Assembly (NCBI GenBank): GCA_017512485.1
Contig: JAFWGE010000029.1
Span: forward strand, 26,634 to 90,633
Direction: 5' to 3'
DNA from: Oscillospiraceae bacterium
Lineage (GTDB): Bacteria > Bacillota > Clostridia > Oscillospirales > Oscillospiraceae
DNA: 64,000 nucleotides
In this document: positions 58,312 to 64,000 of the stretch, piece by piece
Position numbering within the stretch: position 1 is the first letter of the stretch
Layout of the letters: every line of letters starts with the position of its first letter
Made by a program: the position numbers and the translations under genes
Notes under the pieces: generated by a model
Told to the model about the DNA's origin: nothing
What the model saw: only the letters and a program-made list of their open reading frames with translations
The model's database searches: none

Positions 58312-59688
58312 ATGGAATTCAGAACGGAACACGATTCAATGGGCGAGATGAAGGTGCCCGCGGACAGATACTGGGGTGCGCAGACGCAGCGCAGCTGCGA
58401 GAACTTCCGCATCGGTACCGGCATCGAGACCATGCCCGCTGAGATAATACACGCTTTCGGGGTGCTGAAAGAGGCGGCGGCCATGGCAAACCTCGAGCTT
58501 GTGCCCGACCGCATGTCCGCCCGCAAGGCGGAGGTCATATGCCGCGCGGCCGGGGAGGTGGCGCGAGGGGAACTGGACGAACACTTCCCCCTGGTGGTAT
58601 GGCAGACAGGCAGCGGGACACAGTCCAACATGAACGCCAACGAAGTGATATCCAACAGGGCGAACGAGCTGGCCGGGGAAAAGCTCTGCCATCCAAACGA
58701 TGACGTAAACATGAGCCAGTCCTCCAACGACACGTTTCCCACCGCCATGCACATAGCGGCCGTGCTGAGCCTCGAGAACAGCCTGCTTCCCGCTGCGCGG
58801 AAACTGGCGGATACCCTGAGAGGCCTGGAGGAAAGGTTCCGGGGGCTGATAAAGACGGGGCGCACGCACCTTCAGGACGCGGTGCCCATCGCGTTCTCAC
58901 AGGAGATAAGCGGGTGGCGGGCTTCCGTGGAGCGCGGCTGTGAACTGATCGTTTCTTCCCTGGAGGGGCTGAGGGAACTGGCTCTGGGCGGGACGGCCGT
59001 GGGCACGGGGCTTAACGCGCCGGAAGGTTTCGACGCGATGGCAGCGCGGAAGATCAGCGAACTGACGGGGACCGGGTTCAGGCCCGCAGGGAACAAGTTT
59101 CATTCGCTCACCAGCAGGAGCGAGATCGTGGCCGCCCACGGGGCGGTCAAGGCCCTGGCGGCGGATATCATGAAGATCGCCAACGACGTACGCTGGATGT
59201 CCAGCGGGCCCAGGTGCGGTCTGGGGGAGATACGCATCCCCGCCAACGAACCGGGAAGTTCCATAATGCCGGGGAAGGTCAACCCCACTCAGTGCGAGCA
59301 GGCTACAATGGTCGCGGTCCAGGTAATGGGCAACGACGCCGCCATATCCATAGCCGCCTCCCAGGGGAATTTTGAACTCAATGTATTCCTGCCGGTGACG
59401 GCGTACAACTTCCTGCAGTCGGTGAGGCTGCTGTCGCAGTCGATCACGTCGTTTACCGAAAACTGCGTTGCCGGGATCGTTCCGGACAGGCAGAAAATGG
59501 AACAGTATCTTCACAGCTCCCTGATGCTGGTTACGGCCCTCAATTCATATATAGGTTATGAGAATGCGGCAAAAACAGCCATGCTGGCGTTCAGGGAGGA
59601 TATTTCCCTGAGGGAGGCCTGCGTAAAGCAGGGATTTCTCACCGGTGAAGAGTTTGACCGTATAGTCAGGCCGGAAAACATGATATAG
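58312..59688 (+). CDS. fumC: Fumarate hydratase, class II
   Basis: FumC reversibly hydrates fumarate to malate; the class II enzyme is oxygen-stable and iron-free. The 458-residue protein has the opening EHDSMGEMKVPADRYWGAQT, the region QTGSGTQSNMNANEVISNRA, TGRTHLQDAVPIAFSQE with its catalytic His, and the flexible-loop signature GSSIMPGKVNPTQCEQ with the catalytic Ser. ATG 58312 is chosen because GGAGG lies before it and the distance to DSMG matches E. coli FumC; ATG 58288 would add eight residues. Aspartase is a close relative, but the residue pattern favours fumarase. Both this gene and the malic enzyme end before a strong bidirectional terminator. Confidence 0.94.
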   Translation: MEFRTEHDSMGEMKVPADRYWGAQTQRSCENFRIGTGIETMPAEIIHAFGVLKEAAAMANLELVPDRMSARKAEVICRAAGEVARGELDEHFPLVVWQTGSGTQSNMNANEVISNRANELAGEKLCHPNDDVNMSQSSNDTFPTAMHIAAVLSLENSLLPAARKLADTLRGLEERFRGLIKTGRTHLQDAVPIAFSQEISGWRASVERGCELIVSSLEGLRELALGGTAVGTGLNAPEGFDAMAARKISELTGTGFRPAGNKFHSLTSRSEIVAAHGAVKALAADIMKIANDVRWMSSGPRCGLGEIRIPANEPGSSIMPGKVNPTQCEQATMVAVQVMGNDAAISIAASQGNFELNVFLPVTAYNFLQSVRLLSQSITSFTENCVAGIVPDRQKMEQYLHSSLMLVTALNSYIGYENAAKTAMLAFREDISLREACVKQGFLTGEEFDRIVRPENMI

Positions 59689-59749
59689 GCCGGGAGTGCG
59701 CGGGCGCGGAACGCATATGTAAAAGACTCCTGTACGCAAAGGACGAAAA

Positions 59750-59790
59750 AGGGCCGTGAAGAAGGAAAAACGAACCTTCTTCACGGCCCT
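59750..59790. terminator. Bidirectional terminator between fumC and cobB
   Basis: AGGGCCGTGAAGAAGG (59750-59765) pairs perfectly with CCTTCTTCACGGCCCT (59775-59790). On the minus strand TTTTT follows the stem; on the plus side GTACGTTT. Confidence 0.88.
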
Positions 59791-59822
59791 GTACGTTTAC
59801 GCTTGCGGGACGCGCGGCGTTG

Positions 59823-60551
59823 TCACAGCTGGGAGAATACCTCGGAGATCTTCCCGGTTATGAGCAGATCGGCGCTGCTGTCATACGGGGTGGGGGACAT
59901 GTTTATCAGCACCAGTTTGTTCCCGCGGTAGTAGTTTATAAGTCCCGCCGCGGGATAGACGCTGAGGGAGGTGCCTCCCACTATCAGCACGCTGCAGTGA
60001 CGGATGGCCTCTACGGACCTGGAGATGACGTCATTCTCAAGGCTCTCCTCATACAGGACCACGTCCGGTTTGATTATGCCTCCGCATGAGCAGCGCGGCA
60101 CTCCCTCGCTTTTGGAAACGGCTTCTATGGGATAAAACTTTCCGCAGTCCATGCAGTAGTTCCTCCAGCAGGAGCCGTGGAGCTCAAGAACGTTTTTGCT
60201 CCCCGCCAGCTGATGGAGATTGTCTATATTCTGCGTTACGACTGCCCTGAGCTTGCCCTGCCGTTCCAGTTCGGCCAGCTTGAGGTGGGCGTTGTTGGGT
60301 TTGGCGTCCTCATACAGCATCATTTTGCGGTAAAAGTCGAAGAAATCGGCTGTGTTCGACATGAAAAAACTATGACTGAGCATGCGCTCAGCGGGATACG
60401 GGAACGAGTAATTGGCCTTGTATATGCCGTCGTCGCTCCTGAAATCGGGCAGCCCGCTCTCGGTGGAAACTCCGGCTCCCCCGAAAAACACTATATTGTC
60501 GCTTTTGTCTATCCACTGCCTAAGGGTTTCGATCTTCTCGTTCACTTTCAA
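59823..60551 (-). CDS. cobB: NAD-dependent protein deacylase, Sir2 family
   Basis: Sirtuins remove acetyl or other acyl groups from lysines using NAD; in bacteria they also reactivate acyl-CoA synthetases. The 242-residue protein has the NAD motif FFGGAGVSTESGLPDFRS (about 21-38), TQNIDNLHQLAG and the catalytic His in VLELHGSCW. The four zinc cysteines are CMDCG and CSCGG (with a preceding Cys in NYCMDC). LIVGGTSLSVYPAAGL closes the pocket. The 5' end overlaps trmD by 32 bases and the unit continues from ylxM-ffh, so it is last in a translation operon. With acyl-CoA synthetases elsewhere in the window, control of those enzymes is a possible but unproven target. Confidence 0.94.
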   Translation of the reverse strand: MKVNEKIETLRQWIDKSDNIVFFGGAGVSTESGLPDFRSDDGIYKANYSFPYPAERMLSHSFFMSNTADFFDFYRKMMLYEDAKPNNAHLKLAELERQGKLRAVVTQNIDNLHQLAGSKNVLELHGSCWRNYCMDCGKFYPIEAVSKSEGVPRCSCGGIIKPDVVLYEESLENDVISRSVEAIRHCSVLIVGGTSLSVYPAAGLINYYRGNKLVLINMSPTPYDSSADLLITGKISEVFSQL

Positions 60552-61281
60552 GTTCCCTTTCTATTTCCTCTATGAGCTTCCTGTCTTCCTTGTCGGGGTG
60601 GAAAGCGGCCATCATATCGGGCCTTCGAAGCATGGTGCGGCGCAGGGATTCCTTCCTGCGCCAGCGGGTAATGTTTACGTGGTGCCCCGAGAGCAGTATC
60701 GGGGGCACGTGGCGGCCGTGCCACTCCTCGGGGCGGGAATACTGGGGATATTCCAGCAGGCCGCTGAAATGGCTCTCCTGGCTGAAGCACTCTTCGTCGG
60801 ACAGTACGCCCGGTACCAGACGACATACCGCGTCGGCTACAGCCAGCGCGGGTATCTCCCCGCCTGTGAGGACGAAATCTCCCAGGGACAGTTCCTCGTC
60901 CACACACTCCTCGGTGAACCTCTCGTCCACTCCCTCATAGTGTCCGCACACAAGTATCAGCCTGCCCAGGTCCCGCAGCCTCAAGGCGTCCGCCTGACAG
61001 AAGCGCTTGCCCTGCGCGGACATAAGCACGGTGTGCGGGCGCTCGGGATACTGCGAACAAATGTGTTCCCAGCAGTTGAACAGGGGGTCGGCCTGCAGCA
61101 CCATGCCTCTGCCTCCGCCGTACGGGTAGTCATCCACCTGCTTTTGTTTGTTTTTCGTATAGTCGCGAAGCTGGTGGCAGTTGATCCTGACGTAGCCGCG
61201 CTCCTGGCCGCGGCCGATTATGCTCTCACTGAGAACGTCGCCCACAGTGTCGGGAAAGAGCGTTATGATGTCTATAGTCAT
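60520..61281 (-). CDS. trmD: tRNA (guanine-N1)-methyltransferase TrmD
   Basis: TrmD methylates G37 of tRNAs reading CNN and GNN codons and prevents +1 frameshifting. The 253-residue protein begins TIDIITLFPDTVGDVLSESI. It has the SPOUT trefoil-knot SAM site in LVCGHYEGVDERF and GDFVLTGGEIPALAVADAV, and the target-binding DDYPYGGGRGMVL. The C-terminal helical domain ends in charged residues. The ATG overlaps the rimM stop by four bases. Order khpA-rimM-trmD is conserved across Firmicutes. The stop lies inside the cobB start region. Confidence 0.97.
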   Translation of the reverse strand: MTIDIITLFPDTVGDVLSESIIGRGQERGYVRINCHQLRDYTKNKQKQVDDYPYGGGRGMVLQADPLFNCWEHICSQYPERPHTVLMSAQGKRFCQADALRLRDLGRLILVCGHYEGVDERFTEECVDEELSLGDFVLTGGEIPALAVADAVCRLVPGVLSDEECFSQESHFSGLLEYPQYSRPEEWHGRHVPPILLSGHHVNITRWRRKESLRRTMLRRPDMMAAFHPDKEDRKLIEEIERELESEREDRNP

Positions 61282-61772
61282 TGTGCCTCCAGCCCCTCGA
61301 TCATATGGAGTACCGTGTATCCTTCAGGCACGTTGACCTCTTTTATGAAAGCGGCCACGGCCGGGACAAGGTACTTTTTTTCTCCGGTGATCTCCCATAC
61401 GTCCTGGGAAGGCATGTTGAGCACGTTGGTGATGCGTCCAAATTCAGAGCCGGACTCATCGAGGGCTCTCAGGCCGATCAGGTCATGTACGAAATAGCGC
61501 CCGTCCTCAAGGCTGGCGTCGGCCCTGTCGAAGTACACTGTCTCTCCCTTGAGGGCGGCCGCCGAACGGACGTCCGTTATTCCCTCCAGCGAGGCTATGG
61601 CCACCCCGCCGTGGGGACGGACAGAGCATTTGAAGGGGGCGGAGCCTATATAGAGCGTGGAAAATCTGCTGAGGAACTCCGGACCGTCGCACCAGGGGTA
61701 GATACGCACCTCCCCGCGCGTACCGTGGGTAGACACTATCTGCCCCGCTTCAATGAGTTCATGTTTTTCCAT
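61278..61772 (-). CDS. rimM: Ribosome maturation factor RimM
   Basis: RimM helps assemble the 3' domain of the 30S subunit, binding S19. The 164-residue protein has an N-terminal RimM barrel (about 1-85: AGQIVSTHGTRGEVRIYP, with VRPHGGVAIASLEGITD and AAALKGETVYFDRADASLED), then a PRC-barrel (about 90-164: YFVHDLIGLRALDESGSEFG, ITGEKKYLVPAVAAFIKEVN). GGAG precedes its ATG. It lies between khpA and trmD and the four-base overlap with trmD implies coupling. Confidence 0.96.
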   Translation of the reverse strand: MEKHELIEAGQIVSTHGTRGEVRIYPWCDGPEFLSRFSTLYIGSAPFKCSVRPHGGVAIASLEGITDVRSAAALKGETVYFDRADASLEDGRYFVHDLIGLRALDESGSEFGRITNVLNMPSQDVWEITGEKKYLVPAVAAFIKEVNVPEGYTVLHMIEGLEAQ

Positions 61773-61893
61773 AGTGATATTCTCCGTGGGGCCCGTGGTA
61801 TAATAATTGCCGTCCCCGCGCGGCGGGAAACAGCTTCCACAGACCTCAGAATGCTGTACGGGGCCGTCCGCGGGACGACCCCATAAAAAGTGT

Positions 61894-62136
61894 TCAGTCT
61901 ATGATCTCAACCGATACTTTCTTACCACTGCGCTGGGCAGTGGACCGGATCAGCGTACGGATCTCATGAGCTACCCGACCGTGCCGACCGATCACCTTGC
62001 CTACGTCCGCAGAGGCGACACGGAGTTCTAGGACGGTCTGGTTCTCCTCTTCCACTTCCGTGACAGTGACGGCGTCAGGATCACTGACAAGGTTTTTAGC
62101 AACGTATAAAAGTAGTTCTTTCACTGTGACCTCCAC
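61894..62136 (-). CDS. khpA: KH-domain RNA-binding protein KhpA (YlqC-like)
   Basis: KhpA binds many RNAs, often with KhpB, and influences cell-wall synthesis and division. The 80-residue protein is a single KH domain with the GxxG loop in VIGRHGRVAHEIRTLI near residues 49-64. The strand-helix order VELRVASADVGKVIGRHG matches the family. It lies between rpsP and rimM, the standard place in Firmicutes. AGAGGTC-like sequence lies before the ATG. No KhpB gene is in the window. Confidence 0.92.
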   Translation of the reverse strand: MEVTVKELLLYVAKNLVSDPDAVTVTEVEEENQTVLELRVASADVGKVIGRHGRVAHEIRTLIRSTAQRSGKKVSVEIID

Positions 62137-62179
62137 TGGCTGTACGCAGCCTCAAAAACTGCGTAAGGCTGGTTGCGGC

Positions 62180-62419
62180 TTAAAGTACGCCTGCTTTTTT
62201 AAGGATGGATCTTACGGTGTCTGTGGGCTGCGCGCCTGATTTCAGCCATGAAGCCGCGCGCTCGTTGTCCAGCTTGATCTCAGCGGGCTCTTTGCAGGGA
62301 TCGTAAATACCAAGTTCCTCGATAAAACGGCCGTCCCTGGGGAAGCGGGAGTCAGCCACGACTATCCTGTAGAAAGGAGCTTTCTTCGCGCCCATTCTGC
62401 GCAGTCTGATCTTTACCAT
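62180..62419 (-). CDS. rpsP: 30S ribosomal protein S16
   Basis: S16 is a small primary-binding protein that stabilises the 16S 5' domain. The 79-residue protein begins [20 protein letters not shown] and has [21 protein letters not shown], the core of the family. It ends [23 protein letters not shown] lies before its ATG. It follows ffh after about 100 bases in the ylxM-ffh-rpsP-khpA-rimM-trmD operon; that gap is AT-rich near rpsP and may hold a promoter. Confidence 0.97.
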   Translation of the reverse strand: MVKIRLRRMGAKKAPFYRIVVADSRFPRDGRFIEELGIYDPCKEPAEIKLDNERAASWLKSGAQPTDTVRSILKKAGVL

Positions 62420-62521
62420 TACAATAACCTCCGAAACTCTTGTTATATAAATAGATTTTTATATGACATAACCGCGTGAGCGGAATGTTCACTGTTTTGC
62501 CCCGGGGACCGGAGACACGCG

Positions 62522-63865
62522 TCAGAAGGGGAGCCCCGGGATGCCGCCGCCTTTCCTGCGCCCTTTGCCCTTCATGTTCATCATGCGCTTGGACATGACC
62601 TGCATGGCGTCGAACTGCTTTATGAGACGGTTCACGTCTTCTACCTTCGTGCCGCTGCCGGCGGCTATCCTGCGGCGCCGGCTGTGGTTAAGTATGGAGG
62701 GATTGTCCCTCTCCCGGGGGGTCATGGAGAGTATGATCGCCTCCGTACGGTCCAGGGCTTTCTGATCAAGAGAAGCTCCCTTGAGGGCCTTGGCGTCAAG
62801 CCCGGGTACCATGCTCAGCATCTCATCCATAGAGCCCATATCTCTGAGCTGTTTCATCTGCTCGTAGAAATCCGTAAGCGTAAGCTTGCTGGAGCGCATC
62901 TTTTCCTGCAGTTCGGCGGCTTTTTTCTCGTCGAACGCCCGCTCGGCTTTCTCTATGAGGGTGAGCACGTCGCCCATGCCCAGTATCCTGGAGGCCATCC
63001 TGTCGGGATGGAACGGTTCGATGGCGTCCAGCTTTTCTCCGGTACCGATGAACTTTATAGGTTTGCCGGTGACCGCTTTGATCGACAGGGCAGCGCCGCC
63101 CCTGGCGTCGCCGTCCAGCTTGGTAAGCAGTACAGAATCGATGCCGAGGGCGTCGTCAAAGGCCTTAGCGGCGTTTACGGCGTCCTGACCGGTCATGGCG
63201 TCCACGAAGAGCATTATCTCGTGAGGGTTGACTGCGGCTTTCAGCTCCTTTAGCTCTTCCATGAGTTTTTCATCCACGTGCATCCGGCCGGCAGTGTCCA
63301 GAAACACCATGTCGTTGCCGTGCTGGGAAGCGTGGACCAGCGCCTGCCTGGCGATCTCCACAGGATCCCCCTGGCCCATCTCGAACACGGGGATATCCAG
63401 CTGGGCGCCCACCACCTGCAGCTGCTTTATGGCAGCCGGACGATACACGTCGCAGGCGACCAGCAGAGGGCGCTTCTTTTGCTGCTTCTTCATCAGGCCG
63501 GCCAGCTTGGCGGTATTGGTGGTTTTTCCAGAACCCTGCAGGCCCACGGACATTATAATGACCGGGGGACTTGAGGCCACGGCAAGCTTTGAGTTCCCGC
63601 CTCCCATGAGGAGGGTGAGTTCCTCGTTTATTATCTTTACGATCATCTGGGCGGGCGTGAGGCTCTCCAGCACCTGGGTACCCACACAGCGCTCGGTGAC
63701 CTTTGCCGTGAACTCCTTGACTACTTTGTAATTGACGTCCGCCTCCAGCAGGGCCATGCGTATCTCCCGCATGGCCTCCTTCACGTCGGAGGCAGAGAGT
63801 TTGCCCTTGCCCCGCAGCTTTTTGAAAGCGGCGGAGAGTTTTTCGGTGAGTCCTTCAAACGCCAT
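62522..63865 (-). CDS. ffh: Signal recognition particle protein Ffh
   Basis: Ffh binds 4.5S RNA and signal sequences and delivers ribosomes to the membrane with FtsY. The 447-residue protein has an N domain (about 1-90), then a GTPase domain with G1 GLQGSGKTTNTAKLAG near residue 107, DTAGRMHVDEKLM, TKLDGDARGGAALS, GTGEKLDAIEPFHP. A methionine-rich M domain (about 325-447) ends KGKGRRKGGGIPGLPF. AAAGGAC lies upstream of ATG 63865. The gene follows ylxM directly (18 bases), the usual pairing. Confidence 0.97.
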   Translation of the reverse strand: MAFEGLTEKLSAAFKKLRGKGKLSASDVKEAMREIRMALLEADVNYKVVKEFTAKVTERCVGTQVLESLTPAQMIVKIINEELTLLMGGGNSKLAVASSPPVIIMSVGLQGSGKTTNTAKLAGLMKKQQKKRPLLVACDVYRPAAIKQLQVVGAQLDIPVFEMGQGDPVEIARQALVHASQHGNDMVFLDTAGRMHVDEKLMEELKELKAAVNPHEIMLFVDAMTGQDAVNAAKAFDDALGIDSVLLTKLDGDARGGAALSIKAVTGKPIKFIGTGEKLDAIEPFHPDRMASRILGMGDVLTLIEKAERAFDEKKAAELQEKMRSSKLTLTDFYEQMKQLRDMGSMDEMLSMVPGLDAKALKGASLDQKALDRTEAIILSMTPRERDNPSILNHSRRRRIAAGSGTKVEDVNRLIKQFDAMQVMSKRMMNMKGKGRRKGGGIPGLPF

Positions 63866-63883
63866 AGCGAAGTCCTTTCAATA

Positions 63884-64000
63884 TCAGCCAAGATCGGCCA
63901 GTCGGTCGAGGATATCTTCCAGATGCGTCAGAGAGCCGGATAAGGCGGGACCGTTTATATACCTGATGGAGTCGATCTCATCCCTGGCCAGCTTTATCAG
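63884..64000 (-). CDS. Partial gene upstream of ffh, probably ylxM
   Basis: The last 38 codons of a gene that continues beyond the right edge. They read LIKLARDEIDSIRYINGP, ALSGSLTHLEDILDRLADLG, ending in TGA at 63884. The position just before ffh and the leucine-rich C-terminal helix fit YlxM (UPF0122), a helix-turn-helix protein that modulates SRP, but too little is visible to be certain. Confidence 0.6.
   Translation of the reverse strand: MIKLARDEIDSIRYINGPALSGSLTHLEDILDRLADLG

Noticed and set aside
1-64000. Prophage, IS element or CRISPR array
   Set aside because: No integrase, transposase, phage structural gene or spaced repeat array is seen; the only repeats are the tRNA-Pro copies.

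Overview
The window is a contiguous stretch of a GC-rich, low-selenium-of-surprises bacterial chromosome. Its gene content points to the Firmicutes, most likely class Clostridia and perhaps Oscillospirales. The reasons are a Gram-positive PolC replicase, two T-box leaders, the clostridial order pyrH-frr-uppS-cdsA-dxr-rseP-ispG-polC, the ylxM-ffh-rpsP-khpA-rimM-trmD order, RecX next to RecA, a 3D/G5 cell-wall protein and SLH surface domains. No rRNA gene is present, so the placement is inference. Most housekeeping genes use ATA and AGG codons freely.

Layout. 0-5 kb: the end of prmC, then recA-recX-rimO, then a lipoprotein of unknown function on the opposite strand. 5.3-11.1 kb: a cysteine T-box drives cysS-polA-rimI-tsaD, with 1-4 base overlaps between genes. 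11.2-17.2 kb (minus strand): mreB, comF-recD2 and glnS. 17.5-28 kb: pyrH-frr-uppS-cdsA-dxr-rseP-ispG-polC, covering pyrimidine nucleotides, ribosome recycling, isoprenoids, lipids, membrane proteolysis and replication. 28-32.5 kb (minus): a NUDIX hydrolase, a MATE exporter, ksgA and a G5-3D cell-wall protein.

32.8-44 kb is an accessory metabolic block. Two related modules, each an XRE-cupin regulator plus an acyl-CoA synthetase, sit back to back. The leftward one lies behind a T-box whose specifier reads AUC (Ile) and whose UGGU bulge fits a tRNA with discriminator A. Next come a TIM-barrel/acyl-CoA-synthetase fusion, an arylamine N-acetyltransferase, a D-2-hydroxyacid dehydrogenase (divergent from the acetyltransferase across an 18-bp perfect palindrome) and an AbgB-like M20 amidohydrolase. 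The Ile T-box suggests that one synthetase activates a branched-chain acid so that isoleucine can be rebuilt by reductive carboxylation; this is inference.

44.1-56.9 kb: an intact tRNA-Pro(GGG) is followed by a second copy of its 3' half plus terminator. A surface locus follows: a secreted S8 protease, a 56-residue double-glycine peptide, a 3081-residue secreted protein with Calx-beta-like, CARDB-like, Big2 and three SLH segments, and an L,D-transpeptidase. The giant gene uses ATC and CGC far more than its neighbours, which may mean transfer or selection for high expression.

57-64 kb: malic enzyme and fumarase, then on the minus strand ylxM(partial)-ffh-rpsP-khpA-rimM-trmD-cobB. Three genes (rimI, pyrH and the L,D-transpeptidase) are each broken by what looks like one missing base, at or beside a run of G. 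Because pyrH is normally essential, base-calling deletions are more likely than real pseudogenes.
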